Below, one piece after another: positions 17,741-26,916 of a stretch of DNA of 64,000 bases. The position numbers and the translations under genes are program-made. The notes beneath the pieces were generated by a model that saw only the letters and a program-made list of their open reading frames with translations, searched no databases and was not told the DNA's origin. Source of the DNA: Gammaproteobacteria bacterium (lineage in GTDB: Bacteria > Pseudomonadota > Gammaproteobacteria > Diplorickettsiales > Diplorickettsiaceae). Each line of letters starts with the position of its first letter. Position 1 is the first letter of the stretch. The DNA is taken from contig VBOA01000007.1 of the NCBI GenBank assembly GCA_005877695.1, positions 136,336-200,335 of the forward strand. The letters run 5' to 3'.

Positions 17741-18010
17741 ATGATATGTAAAATTATTACGATAAATAACAAATTGGGATTACATGCCCGCGCTTCAATG
17801 AAGTGGGTCAAAATCGCAAGGTGTTTTATTAGCCAAATTACACTCAAATGTAATGGGAAACAAGTCGATGGAAAGAGTATTTTAGAAGTGATGGGCCTTA
17901 CAGCTCGACAAGGTAGCCCAGTTGAAGTCATCGTTCAAGGAGAAGATGAAGCTGCGGCTTTGACAGTGCTTGAAAAATTAGTTACAGATAGGTTTGGTGA
18001 GGAGGGGTGA
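17741..18010 (+). CDS. HPr-family phosphocarrier (HPr or NPr)
   Basis: Small phosphocarrier of 89 residues. LGLHARAS contains the phosphorylated active-site His (residue 15), and GKSILEVMGLTARQG contains the regulatory-site Ser region. No sugar-specific PTS genes are seen here, so a role in a regulatory (nitrogen-type) PTS is at least as likely as sugar uptake. It lies between the IscA-like gene and the DUF1460 gene. Its TGA overlaps the GTG start of the latter by two bases, implying coupled translation. Confidence 0.9.
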   Translation: MICKIITINNKLGLHARASMKWVKIARCFISQITLKCNGKQVDGKSILEVMGLTARQGSPVEVIVQGEDEAAALTVLEKLVTDRFGEEG

Positions 18011-18933
18011 TAATAACGCAATACCGACTTATTATCTGTCGTTTTGTTGCGGTTTATTTTTTGTTTATCCCTTTGAGTTTTGCTAATACTCAAGCTAATG
18101 ATGAGATTGTCGAGCAATTAATTTCTTTAAATCACTATTATCCACTTCAACGTCGAATCGAAATTCAAAGTGCTGCATTACTAAATACCCCCTATTTGGA
18201 AGGAGCGTTGGGTGAAGGTAGTAATGGTAGATATGATCAAAATCCTTTATATCGCTTTGATTATTTTGATTGCGAAACTTACGTTGATACTGTCATGGCA
18301 TTGGCATTAGCTAAGAATCTTCCAGACTTTAGAAATAAGATTGATCAAATTCGTTATAAAGATGGTAACGTAAGCTTTACACAGCGGAACCATTTCCCTA
18401 GTGCTGATTGGATTCCCAATAATAAAAGAAATGGATATATTCGAGAATTAAATTATTTAATTACTACAGAGAAAACTAAAGTTAGCAGAACTCAAATTAA
18501 TCTAAGAAATTGGTATCGACATTTAACTACAGATAGAATTCAAATTCCTTATTTAACTCCACAACTAAAAGAAGCACGATTATCTCAATTAAAAACTGAG
18601 GGTTCGTCATTATGTCAAAGTAAAAATGTAAGCATTTCTTATATTCCAGTGTTTGATTTGTTACAAAATCCTGAATTAAGGCAAAAAATTCCTAGTGGAA
18701 GCCTGATCTTTTTTGTCGGTCATGACGCTTATTTAAGTTCGAGAATAGGTACCCCCATGAATGTATTACATATGGGCTTCGCTGTGTGGAATAATGGACA
18801 GCTTTATTGTCGAATGGCTTCATCAAAAGCGGGAAGAGTATTAGATGTTTTTGTTTCAGATTATTTAAAAACCTATTTATCACTCGGTACTTTAGATGGT
18901 ATAAGTGTATGGTCAATTATAGACCCAGCATAA
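18007..18933 (+). CDS. DUF1460 protein (N-acetylmuramoyl-L-alanine amidase-like), exported
   Basis: A 308-residue protein with an N-terminal hydrophobic signal segment (cleavage likely after LSFA, residue ~27). It has the DUF1460 marks FDCETYVDTVMALA (Cys nucleophile candidate) near residue 92 and VLHMGFAVW (His) near residue 255. The fold resembles NlpC/P60 peptidases and suggests action on cell-wall peptides in the periplasm. The GTG start overlaps the HPr stop; the GGAGG just upstream is only one base from it, which is unusually close, so re-initiation by the terminating ribosome is likely. Confidence 0.8.
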   Translation: MIITQYRLIICRFVAVYFLFIPLSFANTQANDEIVEQLISLNHYYPLQRRIEIQSAALLNTPYLEGALGEGSNGRYDQNPLYRFDYFDCETYVDTVMALALAKNLPDFRNKIDQIRYKDGNVSFTQRNHFPSADWIPNNKRNGYIRELNYLITTEKTKVSRTQINLRNWYRHLTTDRIQIPYLTPQLKEARLSQLKTEGSSLCQSKNVSISYIPVFDLLQNPELRQKIPSGSLIFFVGHDAYLSSRIGTPMNVLHMGFAVWNNGQLYCRMASSKAGRVLDVFVSDYLKTYLSLGTLDGISVWSIIDPA

Positions 18934-19075
18934 ATTATGGGCATTTGAATTTTTGTTTGCTCCGTTTCATTTGCTTAGACCTAGAATATCCCAAATAGTT
19001 TTCTTATCGCGGCAGCCAAATCCAATTACTGAAAGTATCGATAATTTACTGTCTATTTAATAAATTTAAGTTGGA

Positions 19076-20440
19076 TTATTGTGCGCCTGCGATCATCATA
19101 TTTTCTAATAAGATTGAACCTGTTTGAATAGAGCTTTTAATATTAATATCATTGCCTATAGCCAGGATATTTTGATACATATCTTTTAAGTTACCCGCTA
19201 TAGTAATCTCTTCAACAGGGAATAAAATCTCTCCATTTTCAATCCAAAAACCAGCAGCACCACGTGAGTAATCACCCGTAACTAAATTAACCCCTTGACC
19301 CATCACCTCAGTGATTAATAGACCTTTCTCCATCTGCTTTAACAGTTCTTTAAGTTTAGATTGACTAGTTTTTAGCAAAATATTGTGGAATCCCCCCGCA
19401 TTTCCTGTTGTTGACAGACCTAACTTTCTAGCTGAATAACTATTTAATAAATATCCAGATAAAACACCCTCATCAATTAAAATACGATTATTAGTTCGAA
19501 CGCCTTCGTCATCAAAAGGAGCACTTCCTAAAGCACCTAGTAGATGAGGTTTTTCATAAATAGAAATTTTTTTAGCAAAAACGGGCTTCCCAATATAGTT
19601 AACTAAGAAAGAGGCATTGCGGTAAAGATTTCCCCCGGAAATGGCATCTAGAAAAGTTTTAATCAAACCGCTGGCAATTTCTGAATGAAAAATCACTGGT
19701 ACCTGACAAGTGGCAATACGTTTTGCACTAAGACGTTTAATGGTATTATCGGCGGCTTGTTTGGCCAATTCTTCAATCGATTGTAATTGCGCTGGATTAC
19801 GATTTATTGTAAAGCTGCCATCTCGTTGCATACCCATTTTATCTTTTGCTATTAAATTACAGGAAATATTGTGCAATGAGCTAGGGTATCCTGCTAAAAA
19901 TCCATTACTATTAGCATAAACATAAATAGCTTCCTGCGTAGATAGACTAACTCCCTCTGAAAAGGTTAATCGATTGTCTATAGCGAGGGCATATGCTTCA
20001 CATTCTTTAGCTAATGCGATAGCATTTTGTGGATCGATGGACCAAGAATGATAAAGGTTTAAATCTGCGGGTGTTTTTTCTAAAAATTGGGGCTCAGCTA
20101 GACCGCTAAAAGGATCTTCTGTTGTGAAACGTGCAATATGGCAAGCTGCTTCAAAAGTGCTTTTTATGGCTTGAGGGCTAAAATCTGAGGTGCTTGCTGA
20201 GCCTCTTTTGTGACCAAAATATACATTTATTCCCAAGCTTTTATTTCGATTATGCTCAATTGTTTCAACTTCTTGATTACGAACAGTGACTGAAAAACCA
20301 GTATCAAGACTAACATTGGCTTCAGTTTGGGTAGCGCCTTGTTTTTTTGCTAGGTTCATCAGCTCAGTTAGCAAGTTTTTATAATCCGCTTGCTTATTTA
20401 TTAAGCTTTCAGGAAGTTGACGTTTTAGTTGGATGGACAT
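19076..20440 (-). CDS. pmbA: Metalloprotease-related protein PmbA (TldE)
   Basis: Partner subunit of the TldD/TldE protease, linked in other bacteria to peptide maturation and antitoxin turnover. With the start at 20440 (MSIQLKRQ) it has 454 residues, the usual length; the open frame extends 73 codons further but that part looks non-coding. TldE lacks the HExxxH zinc site of TldD, and none is seen here. Family segments seen are RNQEVETIEHNRNKSLG, RGAAGFWIENGEI and the C-terminal GSILLENMMIAG. Divergent from the rhodanese gene with a 109-bp gap. Confidence 0.93.
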   Translation of the reverse strand: MSIQLKRQLPESLINKQADYKNLLTELMNLAKKQGATQTEANVSLDTGFSVTVRNQEVETIEHNRNKSLGINVYFGHKRGSASTSDFSPQAIKSTFEAACHIARFTTEDPFSGLAEPQFLEKTPADLNLYHSWSIDPQNAIALAKECEAYALAIDNRLTFSEGVSLSTQEAIYVYANSNGFLAGYPSSLHNISCNLIAKDKMGMQRDGSFTINRNPAQLQSIEELAKQAADNTIKRLSAKRIATCQVPVIFHSEIASGLIKTFLDAISGGNLYRNASFLVNYIGKPVFAKKISIYEKPHLLGALGSAPFDDEGVRTNNRILIDEGVLSGYLLNSYSARKLGLSTTGNAGGFHNILLKTSQSKLKELLKQMEKGLLITEVMGQGVNLVTGDYSRGAAGFWIENGEILFPVEEITIAGNLKDMYQNILAIGNDINIKSSIQTGSILLENMMIAGAQ

Positions 20441-20549
20441 AAAAACGAATTTCTCAATATTAAAATGTAAAAGAGTATAGCGATGGTCATTAAATTTCGC
20501 TAGACTAGGGTACCTAAGCCAAAGACAAATACTACAAAGGTTAACGAAA

Positions 20550-20975
20550 ATGCAGCAGTTCATTGAATTTAGTTTGCGACATTGGGAACTGTGGCTAGTT
20601 TTTTTTGTAATTTTAATTTTATTACTGACTTTTGAATTACATGCTAAGCTAACCGGCACATTGCCTCTAAGTGTTCAAGAAGCTATTTTTAAGGTAAACC
20701 GAGAAGATGCTATTTTTTTAGATGTTCGTGACGTTCTCAGTTTTAAAAAGGGACATATCGCTGAATCTATTAATATACCTTTTTCTGAGCTTAAAGCTAA
20801 GCTCAGTGAGCTTGACTCATATCAAGAAAGGCCTATTATCATTAACTATAGTCAAGGACAATCTCATCATAAAATTGGTAAACTATTAAAAAATGCAGGA
20901 TTTAAAAAATGTTTCCATCTTAAAGGTGGGATTACGAGTTGGAAAAACGCAGCTTTACCTGTTATCAAAAGCTAA
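20550..20975 (+). CDS. Membrane-anchored rhodanese-like protein (YibN type), catalytic Cys absent
   Basis: A 141-residue protein with an N-terminal membrane helix (residues ~13-30) and a rhodanese domain (AIFLDVRDVLSFKKGHIAESINIPFS, then HLKGGITSW). At the position of the catalytic Cys the sequence reads INYSQGQS, so the residue appears to be Ser. Sulfur transfer by the normal mechanism is unlikely, and a binding role is more probable. It is the first gene of the rhodanese-grxC-secB series typical of gammaproteobacteria. Confidence 0.88.
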   Translation: MQQFIEFSLRHWELWLVFFVILILLLTFELHAKLTGTLPLSVQEAIFKVNREDAIFLDVRDVLSFKKGHIAESINIPFSELKAKLSELDSYQERPIIINYSQGQSHHKIGKLLKNAGFKKCFHLKGGITSWKNAALPVIKS

Positions 20976-21001
20976 ATCTCCGTTATTAGAAGGGTGTTTT
21001 T

Positions 21002-21262
21002 ATGCAAAAGAAAGTAGTAATCTATACCACGTTAGGTTGTCCTTATTGTGCAGATGCAAAAGAGTTATTGAATAAAAAAGGAATTAAATACGAAGAAATT
21101 CAAGTCGATAAAGATCCGAATAAGTTGGCTGAAATGATGAAACTAAGTCAGCGACGTTCAGTTCCGCAAATATTCATCGGTAAAAAATCCATTGGAGGAT
21201 TTGATGAGTTATCAAAATTAGCGACTTCTGGTGAATTAGAGACCTTATTAAAAGACGAGTAA
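21002..21262 (+). CDS. grxC: Glutaredoxin 3
   Basis: Glutathione-dependent thiol-disulfide oxidoreductase of 86 residues. The active site CPYC is at residues 14-17, and the glutathione-binding features SVPQIFIG and GGFDEL are in the expected positions. It lies 26 bp after the rhodanese gene and 3 bp before secB, an arrangement common in gammaproteobacteria. Confidence 0.95.
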   Translation: MQKKVVIYTTLGCPYCADAKELLNKKGIKYEEIQVDKDPNKLAEMMKLSQRRSVPQIFIGKKSIGGFDELSKLATSGELETLLKDE

Positions 21263-21265
21263 TTT

Positions 21266-21760
21266 ATGAATCAATCTAGCAAGCCTCAACAGCCTGAATT
21301 TGTTATCCAGCGCGTTTATGTTAAAGATTTATCTCTCGAAACTCCCCATTCTCCCCAGGCTTTTCAAGAAGAATGGCAGCCCGAGTTAAACTTGCAGTTT
21401 ACTATGAACACCACAGACATGGGATCTGACAATCATGAGGTCGTTTTACAAATTACTGTCACGGCGAAATCGAAAGATAAAACCTTATTTTTAGTTGAGG
21501 TAAAACAAGCAGGTCTTTTTACACTAAAAGGGTTCACCGAAGAGCAAAATCATCAAGTAATGAGCATAACCTGCCCTACTATTCTATTTCCTTATGCTAG
21601 AGAAGCAGTCTCAGATTTGGTTGGCCGTGCAGGTTTTCCACCTCTCTATTTAGCCCCAGTCAATTTCGAAGCATTGTATGCCCAGCAAATGCAAGATCAG
21701 GGTGATAAAGGTGGTAATGGGAAAAAAGAAAATTCTTCCAATTCTATTATTACGCATTAA
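21266..21760 (+). CDS. secB: Protein-export chaperone SecB
   Basis: Tetrameric cytosolic chaperone that keeps preproteins unfolded and delivers them to SecA. At 164 residues it is of normal length. Typical segments are FVIQRVYVKDLSLETP at the N-terminus, CPTILFPYAREAVSDLVGRAGFPPLYLAPVNF in two adjoining parts, and a Gly/Asn-rich tail. It is separated from grxC by 3 bp and is followed by coaE after 8 bp, so the block 20550-22455 is probably one transcript. Confidence 0.96.
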   Translation: MNQSSKPQQPEFVIQRVYVKDLSLETPHSPQAFQEEWQPELNLQFTMNTTDMGSDNHEVVLQITVTAKSKDKTLFLVEVKQAGLFTLKGFTEEQNHQVMSITCPTILFPYAREAVSDLVGRAGFPPLYLAPVNFEALYAQQMQDQGDKGGNGKKENSSNSIITH

Positions 21761-21768
21761 TTTTTACC

Positions 21769-22455
21769 GTGTTCACTATAGCCTTAACGGGTGGAATTGC
21801 AACTGGAAAATCGGTTGTTGCCCGTAACTTTGCTGATTTAGGAGTAAGTATTATCGATGCCGACCAAATTAGTCGGGAGCTTGTCGATAACTCCCCAAAA
21901 ATTCGTAATGAATTAATTGCACGTTTTGGCACAAGCATACTTAAGAAAAACGCGACTATAGATCGAGATAAGCTACGAGAGATTATTTTTGCCTATCCTA
22001 CCGATCGAGAATGGTTAGAAGGATTGCTCCATCCTTTAATTTTCCGTGAAATAAAGAGTTCAATACAAAAGGCCACTGGGTTATATAATCTTGTGGTCAT
22101 TCCGTTATTATTTGAGAGCAGGACTTCAAAATTACTTAAAAAAAAACCTTCTTCCGCTAGTTTTATTCAATTGGATCGAATTTTACTCGTTAACGCACCT
22201 AGAGAGTTGCAAATTCAACGTGCTCGCGAACGAGATTTATTGGAAAAAAACCAGATCGATGCAATTTTAGCCGCACAAATATCTCCAAAAGAAAGTATTA
22301 ATAAAGCGGATGATGTCATTTATAATGACACTAGTTTGCTAAGTTTACGTAACGCAATTTTAGCATTGCATGAGAAATACTTGTCGTTATTAACCCCCTC
22401 AAAATTTTCCCTTGATGATTCGACCTTTCTTGGTTATTATCTCACCTTCAAATAG
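21769..22455 (+). CDS. coaE: Dephospho-CoA kinase
   Basis: Last step of coenzyme A synthesis, phosphorylating dephospho-CoA. P-loop GGIATGKS is near the N-terminus, followed by IDADQISRELV, and the lid region has RARERD. The 228-residue length exceeds the usual ~205 through a C-terminal tail of about 25 residues. The start is GTG. In many gammaproteobacteria coaE neighbours pilD/yacG; here it follows secB. Confidence 0.93.
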   Translation: MFTIALTGGIATGKSVVARNFADLGVSIIDADQISRELVDNSPKIRNELIARFGTSILKKNATIDRDKLREIIFAYPTDREWLEGLLHPLIFREIKSSIQKATGLYNLVVIPLLFESRTSKLLKKKPSSASFIQLDRILLVNAPRELQIQRARERDLLEKNQIDAILAAQISPKESINKADDVIYNDTSLLSLRNAILALHEKYLSLLTPSKFSLDDSTFLGYYLTFK

Positions 22456-22584
22456 GAATGATTCTTAATATCATTTAATTTTTATTTAAGCTATGGGTAT
22501 TAAAATACCTATACTAAAGAAATTTCATTAAAAATTTTACTAATTACTAAGAAATTGTTCGTCCTTGCGAGATGAGAGGTTGAA

Positions 22585-24819
22585 ATGCGAGTAAAAAAAA
22601 CTAAAGTCTTACGTTACGTAGTAGCCACATTTTTGACAATAGGCACAGTTTTATCAGTTGGTTTTTTAAGTTTTTCAGGCTTATGGATTATTTATCCTTA
22701 TATTATCCCCGCCATATTAGCTTTTTTTCTTTCGGGAGTGATTGAAGGAAAGGTTTATGGAACCAGTATTTTTAAAGGATTGGCAAGGTTAAAATTGCTT
22801 ATGCCTAATGCTGAAAAATATTTGCTTTTTTCAGAATTAAATAGGCTTCTAGATAGAAAAGATGAGAATTGGGTCACTAGCCAATGTGCTTTTTTAAGTG
22901 ACTATTTTAATCAGAGAAAGAAATATAAAACATTAAAAAATGATCCGAATGCTAAGAATGAGGATATAAAAGAGACTAAAAAAGATTTGGAAGAATTAAA
23001 AGCTTATTTTTTCCAGAAAATAACTGAACCCAGTGATACTAATGGAGATTCGTATATTGGGCAGGAAATAAAAGATGTTAGCTTAATTGAGCTGAAATCA
23101 GCCAAACGCAGTGTGTGGTTTTTACGTTTTTTTTGGGTAATTAGTATTTTAATTGGGATAGTAGCAGGATTTGTTACTGCATTTGCTGTGCAGGAAGCGA
23201 TAACTGTAGGTTTAGCTCTATCATTATCAACAACAGTTCTATTGGCCATTGTGTGGCCAGTTGCCCTATTTGCTGCTGTAGGAGCAACATTTTTGTTATA
23301 TTATGCAATTACCGATATTGTAAAAAATGATGCTATTGGCAAAGCCTGCAGTAAAACAATTGATTTATTTAAACGAATTCCTGGAGAATCTTTCAGTACT
23401 TTTTTATTTCGATTGGTTGCCCTATCCATAGTGGTAATGGGAATTACTAGCTTAACAATATTTGCAACACTTGCATCGGGCGGGACGTGTTGGATAGTTA
23501 TGCAAAAGGGTATAAAATTATTAGCTCCTAAATTACCTGTTTTTGTAGCCTATTGCGCGAGTACAATCCTAATACCCATAAATTTTGCAACAGATTTAAT
23601 CTATGGATTTAGTACTACACTGCAAACTATTGATAATTGTAAAAGCATATTTCTTGCGATATTTAAAGGGTTTAGACATCCTTTTGAGGCTGTTAAATCA
23701 TTTTACTTCAATATTCGGAGTAAACTAATTACTATTAAACAACAAGAAACATGGGCACAATTTTTTAATCCATTTCGTATCCTAGCTAAATTAATTATCT
23801 CACCATTACAATCTCTAGTTTTTCTAGGTCATTTGATTAGCATTGGCTTGACTACCGATCGTTTTATGAATGTCCCTCCCCCATTAGTAGCGGGTGTATG
23901 TGCTATATCCGAAGGATTGCAAGATCTGAGTTTTCTAACTGCAGAAAGTGATGATCATCAGCATGTTCATAATGAACATCCACATCATGCAGAGGATGAC
24001 GGTCACGATCATGGAAATCTTTTACAACTTCCTTTACAAGTTATCCTTTCTCCTCTCCTTTTGTTGGCTAGTATTTTTTATTGGATGTTTAAAAAATTTG
24101 GACATGAAGTCTATTTCTTTGAAGCCGTAAAAAATATTTTCGAACTACCTTTATTAAATATTATTTTTTTTCCTTTACTATTCCCAAGTGCGATTTGGCA
24201 TTGGATTTTTAAAAAATCCAAAAATAGTTTAACTTTTTCTGCTTCAATTAAAAAAAGTTTTGATATTCATGTTCATGACCATCAGGTTCCTCAACAAGAA
24301 GCAGAATCAAAAGAATTATCTAAGCAGTGGCAAGAAAACGAGCGGGTAAATTGGAAATTAAAATTTGCTGAAAAACGTTTAAATGGGGTTTTTTTTGGTA
24401 AAAATAATGCTGTTGATAAGCAAAAATTATTAAAATTATTAGCATTAAATAGGAAAGAAATAATTGAATATATTAAAGTAAAACTACAACAACAACCTAA
24501 TATAAGCCTTCAAGAAGTTATTGAACAGTATTTTAATAAAAATGGAATAGAAACTTCCAAAATTAATTTAGCAAATGGAATCAGTAATTTTTTAAATGGC
24601 AATACAAATTTAGGACATTTAGAGCAATCTATAAACAATTTTATGTCTAATGGGGTGAGAATAAGAGGAACTTCTGTAGAAAATAAGCAGCTTAATAACG
24701 TTAACGCTTCAGATTTAGTCCCCATAAAGAAACATAGAGGGTTTTTTAGCTGTAACAGTAAACCAACTACAACCGAAACACTCATAGAGGATGCTTTTAG
24801 TTTTGCGACATCAGCTTAA
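22585..24819 (+). CDS. Large multi-span membrane protein with His-rich loop, unknown family
   Basis: I do not recognise this 744-residue protein. Hydrophobic helices occur at about residues 10-50, 175-260, 275-340, 400-450 and 480-560, between a charged N-terminal loop (Lys/Glu coiled region ~85-150) and a hydrophilic C-terminus. A loop near residues 455-475 is packed with His and Asp (DDHQHVHNEHPHHAEDDGHDH in outline) and could bind Zn, Ni or Cu. Two similar hairpin units follow, each with a WMFKK or WIFKK end, suggesting an internal duplication. Convergent with tolC, overlapping it by 4 bp. A secreted or host-membrane-inserted protein is possible but unproven. Confidence 0.65.
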   Translation: MRVKKTKVLRYVVATFLTIGTVLSVGFLSFSGLWIIYPYIIPAILAFFLSGVIEGKVYGTSIFKGLARLKLLMPNAEKYLLFSELNRLLDRKDENWVTSQCAFLSDYFNQRKKYKTLKNDPNAKNEDIKETKKDLEELKAYFFQKITEPSDTNGDSYIGQEIKDVSLIELKSAKRSVWFLRFFWVISILIGIVAGFVTAFAVQEAITVGLALSLSTTVLLAIVWPVALFAAVGATFLLYYAITDIVKNDAIGKACSKTIDLFKRIPGESFSTFLFRLVALSIVVMGITSLTIFATLASGGTCWIVMQKGIKLLAPKLPVFVAYCASTILIPINFATDLIYGFSTTLQTIDNCKSIFLAIFKGFRHPFEAVKSFYFNIRSKLITIKQQETWAQFFNPFRILAKLIISPLQSLVFLGHLISIGLTTDRFMNVPPPLVAGVCAISEGLQDLSFLTAESDDHQHVHNEHPHHAEDDGHDHGNLLQLPLQVILSPLLLLASIFYWMFKKFGHEVYFFEAVKNIFELPLLNIIFFPLLFPSAIWHWIFKKSKNSLTFSASIKKSFDIHVHDHQVPQQEAESKELSKQWQENERVNWKLKFAEKRLNGVFFGKNNAVDKQKLLKLLALNRKEIIEYIKVKLQQQPNISLQEVIEQYFNKNGIETSKINLANGISNFLNGNTNLGHLEQSINNFMSNGVRIRGTSVENKQLNNVNASDLVPIKKHRGFFSCNSKPTTTETLIEDAFSFATSA

Positions 24820-26195
24820 TTTTGTATAAGTAGTTGATTAATCTGCATTAAATCATTTGGTTTTAAACTACCCGCAGCTTGTTTTAGTAAGACTGTATCT
24901 AATAGATAATTATACTGATCACTAGCTGCAGTCCGTTTTGCATCATAGAGATTTTGTTGTGCAATTAGGATATCAACGATAGTTCGAGTTCCTGCTTTAT
25001 AGCTCTCTTCATTACTATCGAGCGAAAGTTGGGCAGATTTGATGGCTTGCTGCTCAGCTTTGATTTTACTGATGTCGGCAAGTACATCATTATATTTTTG
25101 TTTGGTATTGGTGATGAGCATTCGATAAGTATTATCTAAATTAGCAGTAGCAGTTTGAAAATCATATTGTGCTTGACGCGTCTTAGAAGAAACTGCACCG
25201 CCAGAAAAGAGTGGAACATCTAATTCTAAACCTAGAGTGCCGCCATTTTTATTAAATGTGTTTGGAGCATTATTAAAGGCATCGGTTTTTCCATAATTAC
25301 CTATTAAACTTAAGCTGGGTAGATGTCCAGAGGCTTGCATCTTTATTTTTTCTCTTGATACTTCTACACCATAGCGAGCAGCCATTAATTTCAGATTATT
25401 CTGAGAAGCTGCATTAATCCAAGCTTCAATATTGTTGGGTTGAGGGCTTTGTAAGGGTATGTTTTTTGCGAATGATTTTATAGAGGAATAATTTTGTCCT
25501 GTTAATTGGCGTAATGCTTCTTGATTATTACGTAAAGTATTTTCTGCGCTTATTTCTTTAGCGAGTGATTTATCATAGGCTGCTTTTGCTTCATAAACAC
25601 TCGTCAAGGCATCTAAACCTACTTGAACACGTTTCTGAGCTTGATTTAATTGCTTACTATCAGCTGCTTTTTCTGCTCGGGTGAGTTTAAGAGTATCCTG
25701 TGCAGATAAAACATTAAAATAAGCAGAGGCTACACGGAAAATCAAATCTTGTGCCGCTGCAGCCAAAGTTAAATCAGCTTGTTTACCGGTATTTCGAGCT
25801 TGTTTTACTGCCATCCAATCATTGACATTAATTAAGGGTTGCCTAATCGAGATATTGTATCCTTGAGACTGGAAGTTGCTTATTCCATTAGGCTGATCCG
25901 TACTAGGAGGTTGTGTGATGTTTTGATAATTATTAGAAATGTTCGCCTGGGCTGAGATATTAGGTAAAAGAGCAGCTACACTCTGAGGTATCGCTTCGCG
26001 TTGCGCTAACCGGGTCGAAAAAGCCGCCTGATAGATAGAGTCACTATTTAAAGCAGCCTTATAAATATCGATTAAATCTGCAGCAGAAATAGCTGTAAAA
26101 GGTGTAAAAAACAAATAAATACTTAATACTAATTTAAAGCAATTACTCAGTTTCCAGGTAGTAGACCTATGAGTAAAAAAGTTGGATAGTCTCAT
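24816..26195 (-). CDS. tolC: TolC-family outer-membrane efflux channel
   Basis: Trimeric outer-membrane channel for type I secretion and drug efflux. The 459-residue protein starts with a cationic leader and signal helix (to about residue 38, FTAISAADL). Two repeated helical halves follow, with the family segments YKAALNSDSIYQAA, GLDALTSVYEAKAAYDKSLA, LELDVPLFSGGAVSSKTRQA and AGTRTIVDILIAQQNLYDAK. It is probably monocistronic, divergent from nudF with 90 bp between. The partner pump or ABC exporter is not in the window. Confidence 0.94.
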   Translation of the reverse strand: MRLSNFFTHRSTTWKLSNCFKLVLSIYLFFTPFTAISAADLIDIYKAALNSDSIYQAAFSTRLAQREAIPQSVAALLPNISAQANISNNYQNITQPPSTDQPNGISNFQSQGYNISIRQPLINVNDWMAVKQARNTGKQADLTLAAAAQDLIFRVASAYFNVLSAQDTLKLTRAEKAADSKQLNQAQKRVQVGLDALTSVYEAKAAYDKSLAKEISAENTLRNNQEALRQLTGQNYSSIKSFAKNIPLQSPQPNNIEAWINAASQNNLKLMAARYGVEVSREKIKMQASGHLPSLSLIGNYGKTDAFNNAPNTFNKNGGTLGLELDVPLFSGGAVSSKTRQAQYDFQTATANLDNTYRMLITNTKQKYNDVLADISKIKAEQQAIKSAQLSLDSNEESYKAGTRTIVDILIAQQNLYDAKRTAASDQYNYLLDTVLLKQAAGSLKPNDLMQINQLLIQN

Positions 26196-26285
26196 TATTT
26201 TTTTTGTATTAAAAAGAGCAAAAAGCTAGGTTTTTCTAGATATAATGGTTTATTATGCCAGATTTCATAATTGAGATATAGCCCT

Positions 26286-26906
26286 ATGAATTCTCATTTC
26301 GACGATTCAGATGTCAAAATTTTAAAGCAGCAAATTGTTTATCAAGGACATTTTCAGATAGAACAATGGAAGGTCCAATTTCGTCTATTTAATGGTGGTT
26401 GGAGCCAACCAAGGCTTAGAGAGGTCTTTGAGCGGGGTGAAGCTGTAGGGGTTTTGTTGTTTGATGCGAATAGTGATCAGCTGGTTCTAATTGAACAGTT
26501 TCGAGTAGGAATTGTTAATAAAGCTAAAAATCCATGGTTGATGGAAATAGTAGCGGGTGTCATTAAGAAAGATGAAAGTTTAGAACAGGTAGCCCGACGA
26601 GAAACCCAAGAAGAAAGTGGTTTAGAAATAACAAATTTATTTCCAATTTATCAATATTGGGTGAGTCCAGGTGGAAGCTCAGAACGGATGTATCTTTTTT
26701 GTGGGCAAATTGATGCCAAGCTAGCTCGAGGGATTCATGGAGTGGCTGAGGAAGGCGAAGATATTCGGTTGCATGTTTTAAGTTTAAAATCTGCTTTTGA
26801 TTTACTCAATTCAGGAAAAATTAATAATAGTTCGACGATTATTGCCTTACAATGGCTGCAACTTAATGAGCAAATTGTCAGAGCCGCATTTTTAAAAAGT
26901 GAGTAA
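26286..26906 (+). CDS. nudF: ADP-ribose pyrophosphatase (Nudix, NudF)
   Basis: Hydrolyses ADP-ribose to AMP and ribose-5-phosphate. The Nudix box is intact (G-x5-E-x7-RE-x2-EE-x-G in GVIKKDESLEQVARRETQEESG). The 206-residue length and the N-terminal beta-domain (FQIEQWKVQFRLFNGG) match NudF. ATG 26286 is chosen; a TTG 15 bp upstream is also in frame. It precedes parE by 10 bp, the same order as nudF and parE being neighbours in E. coli and relatives. Confidence 0.92.
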   Translation: MNSHFDDSDVKILKQQIVYQGHFQIEQWKVQFRLFNGGWSQPRLREVFERGEAVGVLLFDANSDQLVLIEQFRVGIVNKAKNPWLMEIVAGVIKKDESLEQVARRETQEESGLEITNLFPIYQYWVSPGGSSERMYLFCGQIDAKLARGIHGVAEEGEDIRLHVLSLKSAFDLLNSGKINNSSTIIALQWLQLNEQIVRAAFLKSE

Positions 26907-26916
26907 TTACTAAATT

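Noticed and set aside
23941..24027. His/Asp-codon repeat-like stretch taken at first for a DNA tandem repeat
   Set aside because: No fixed repeat unit; it is coding sequence of the His-rich loop.
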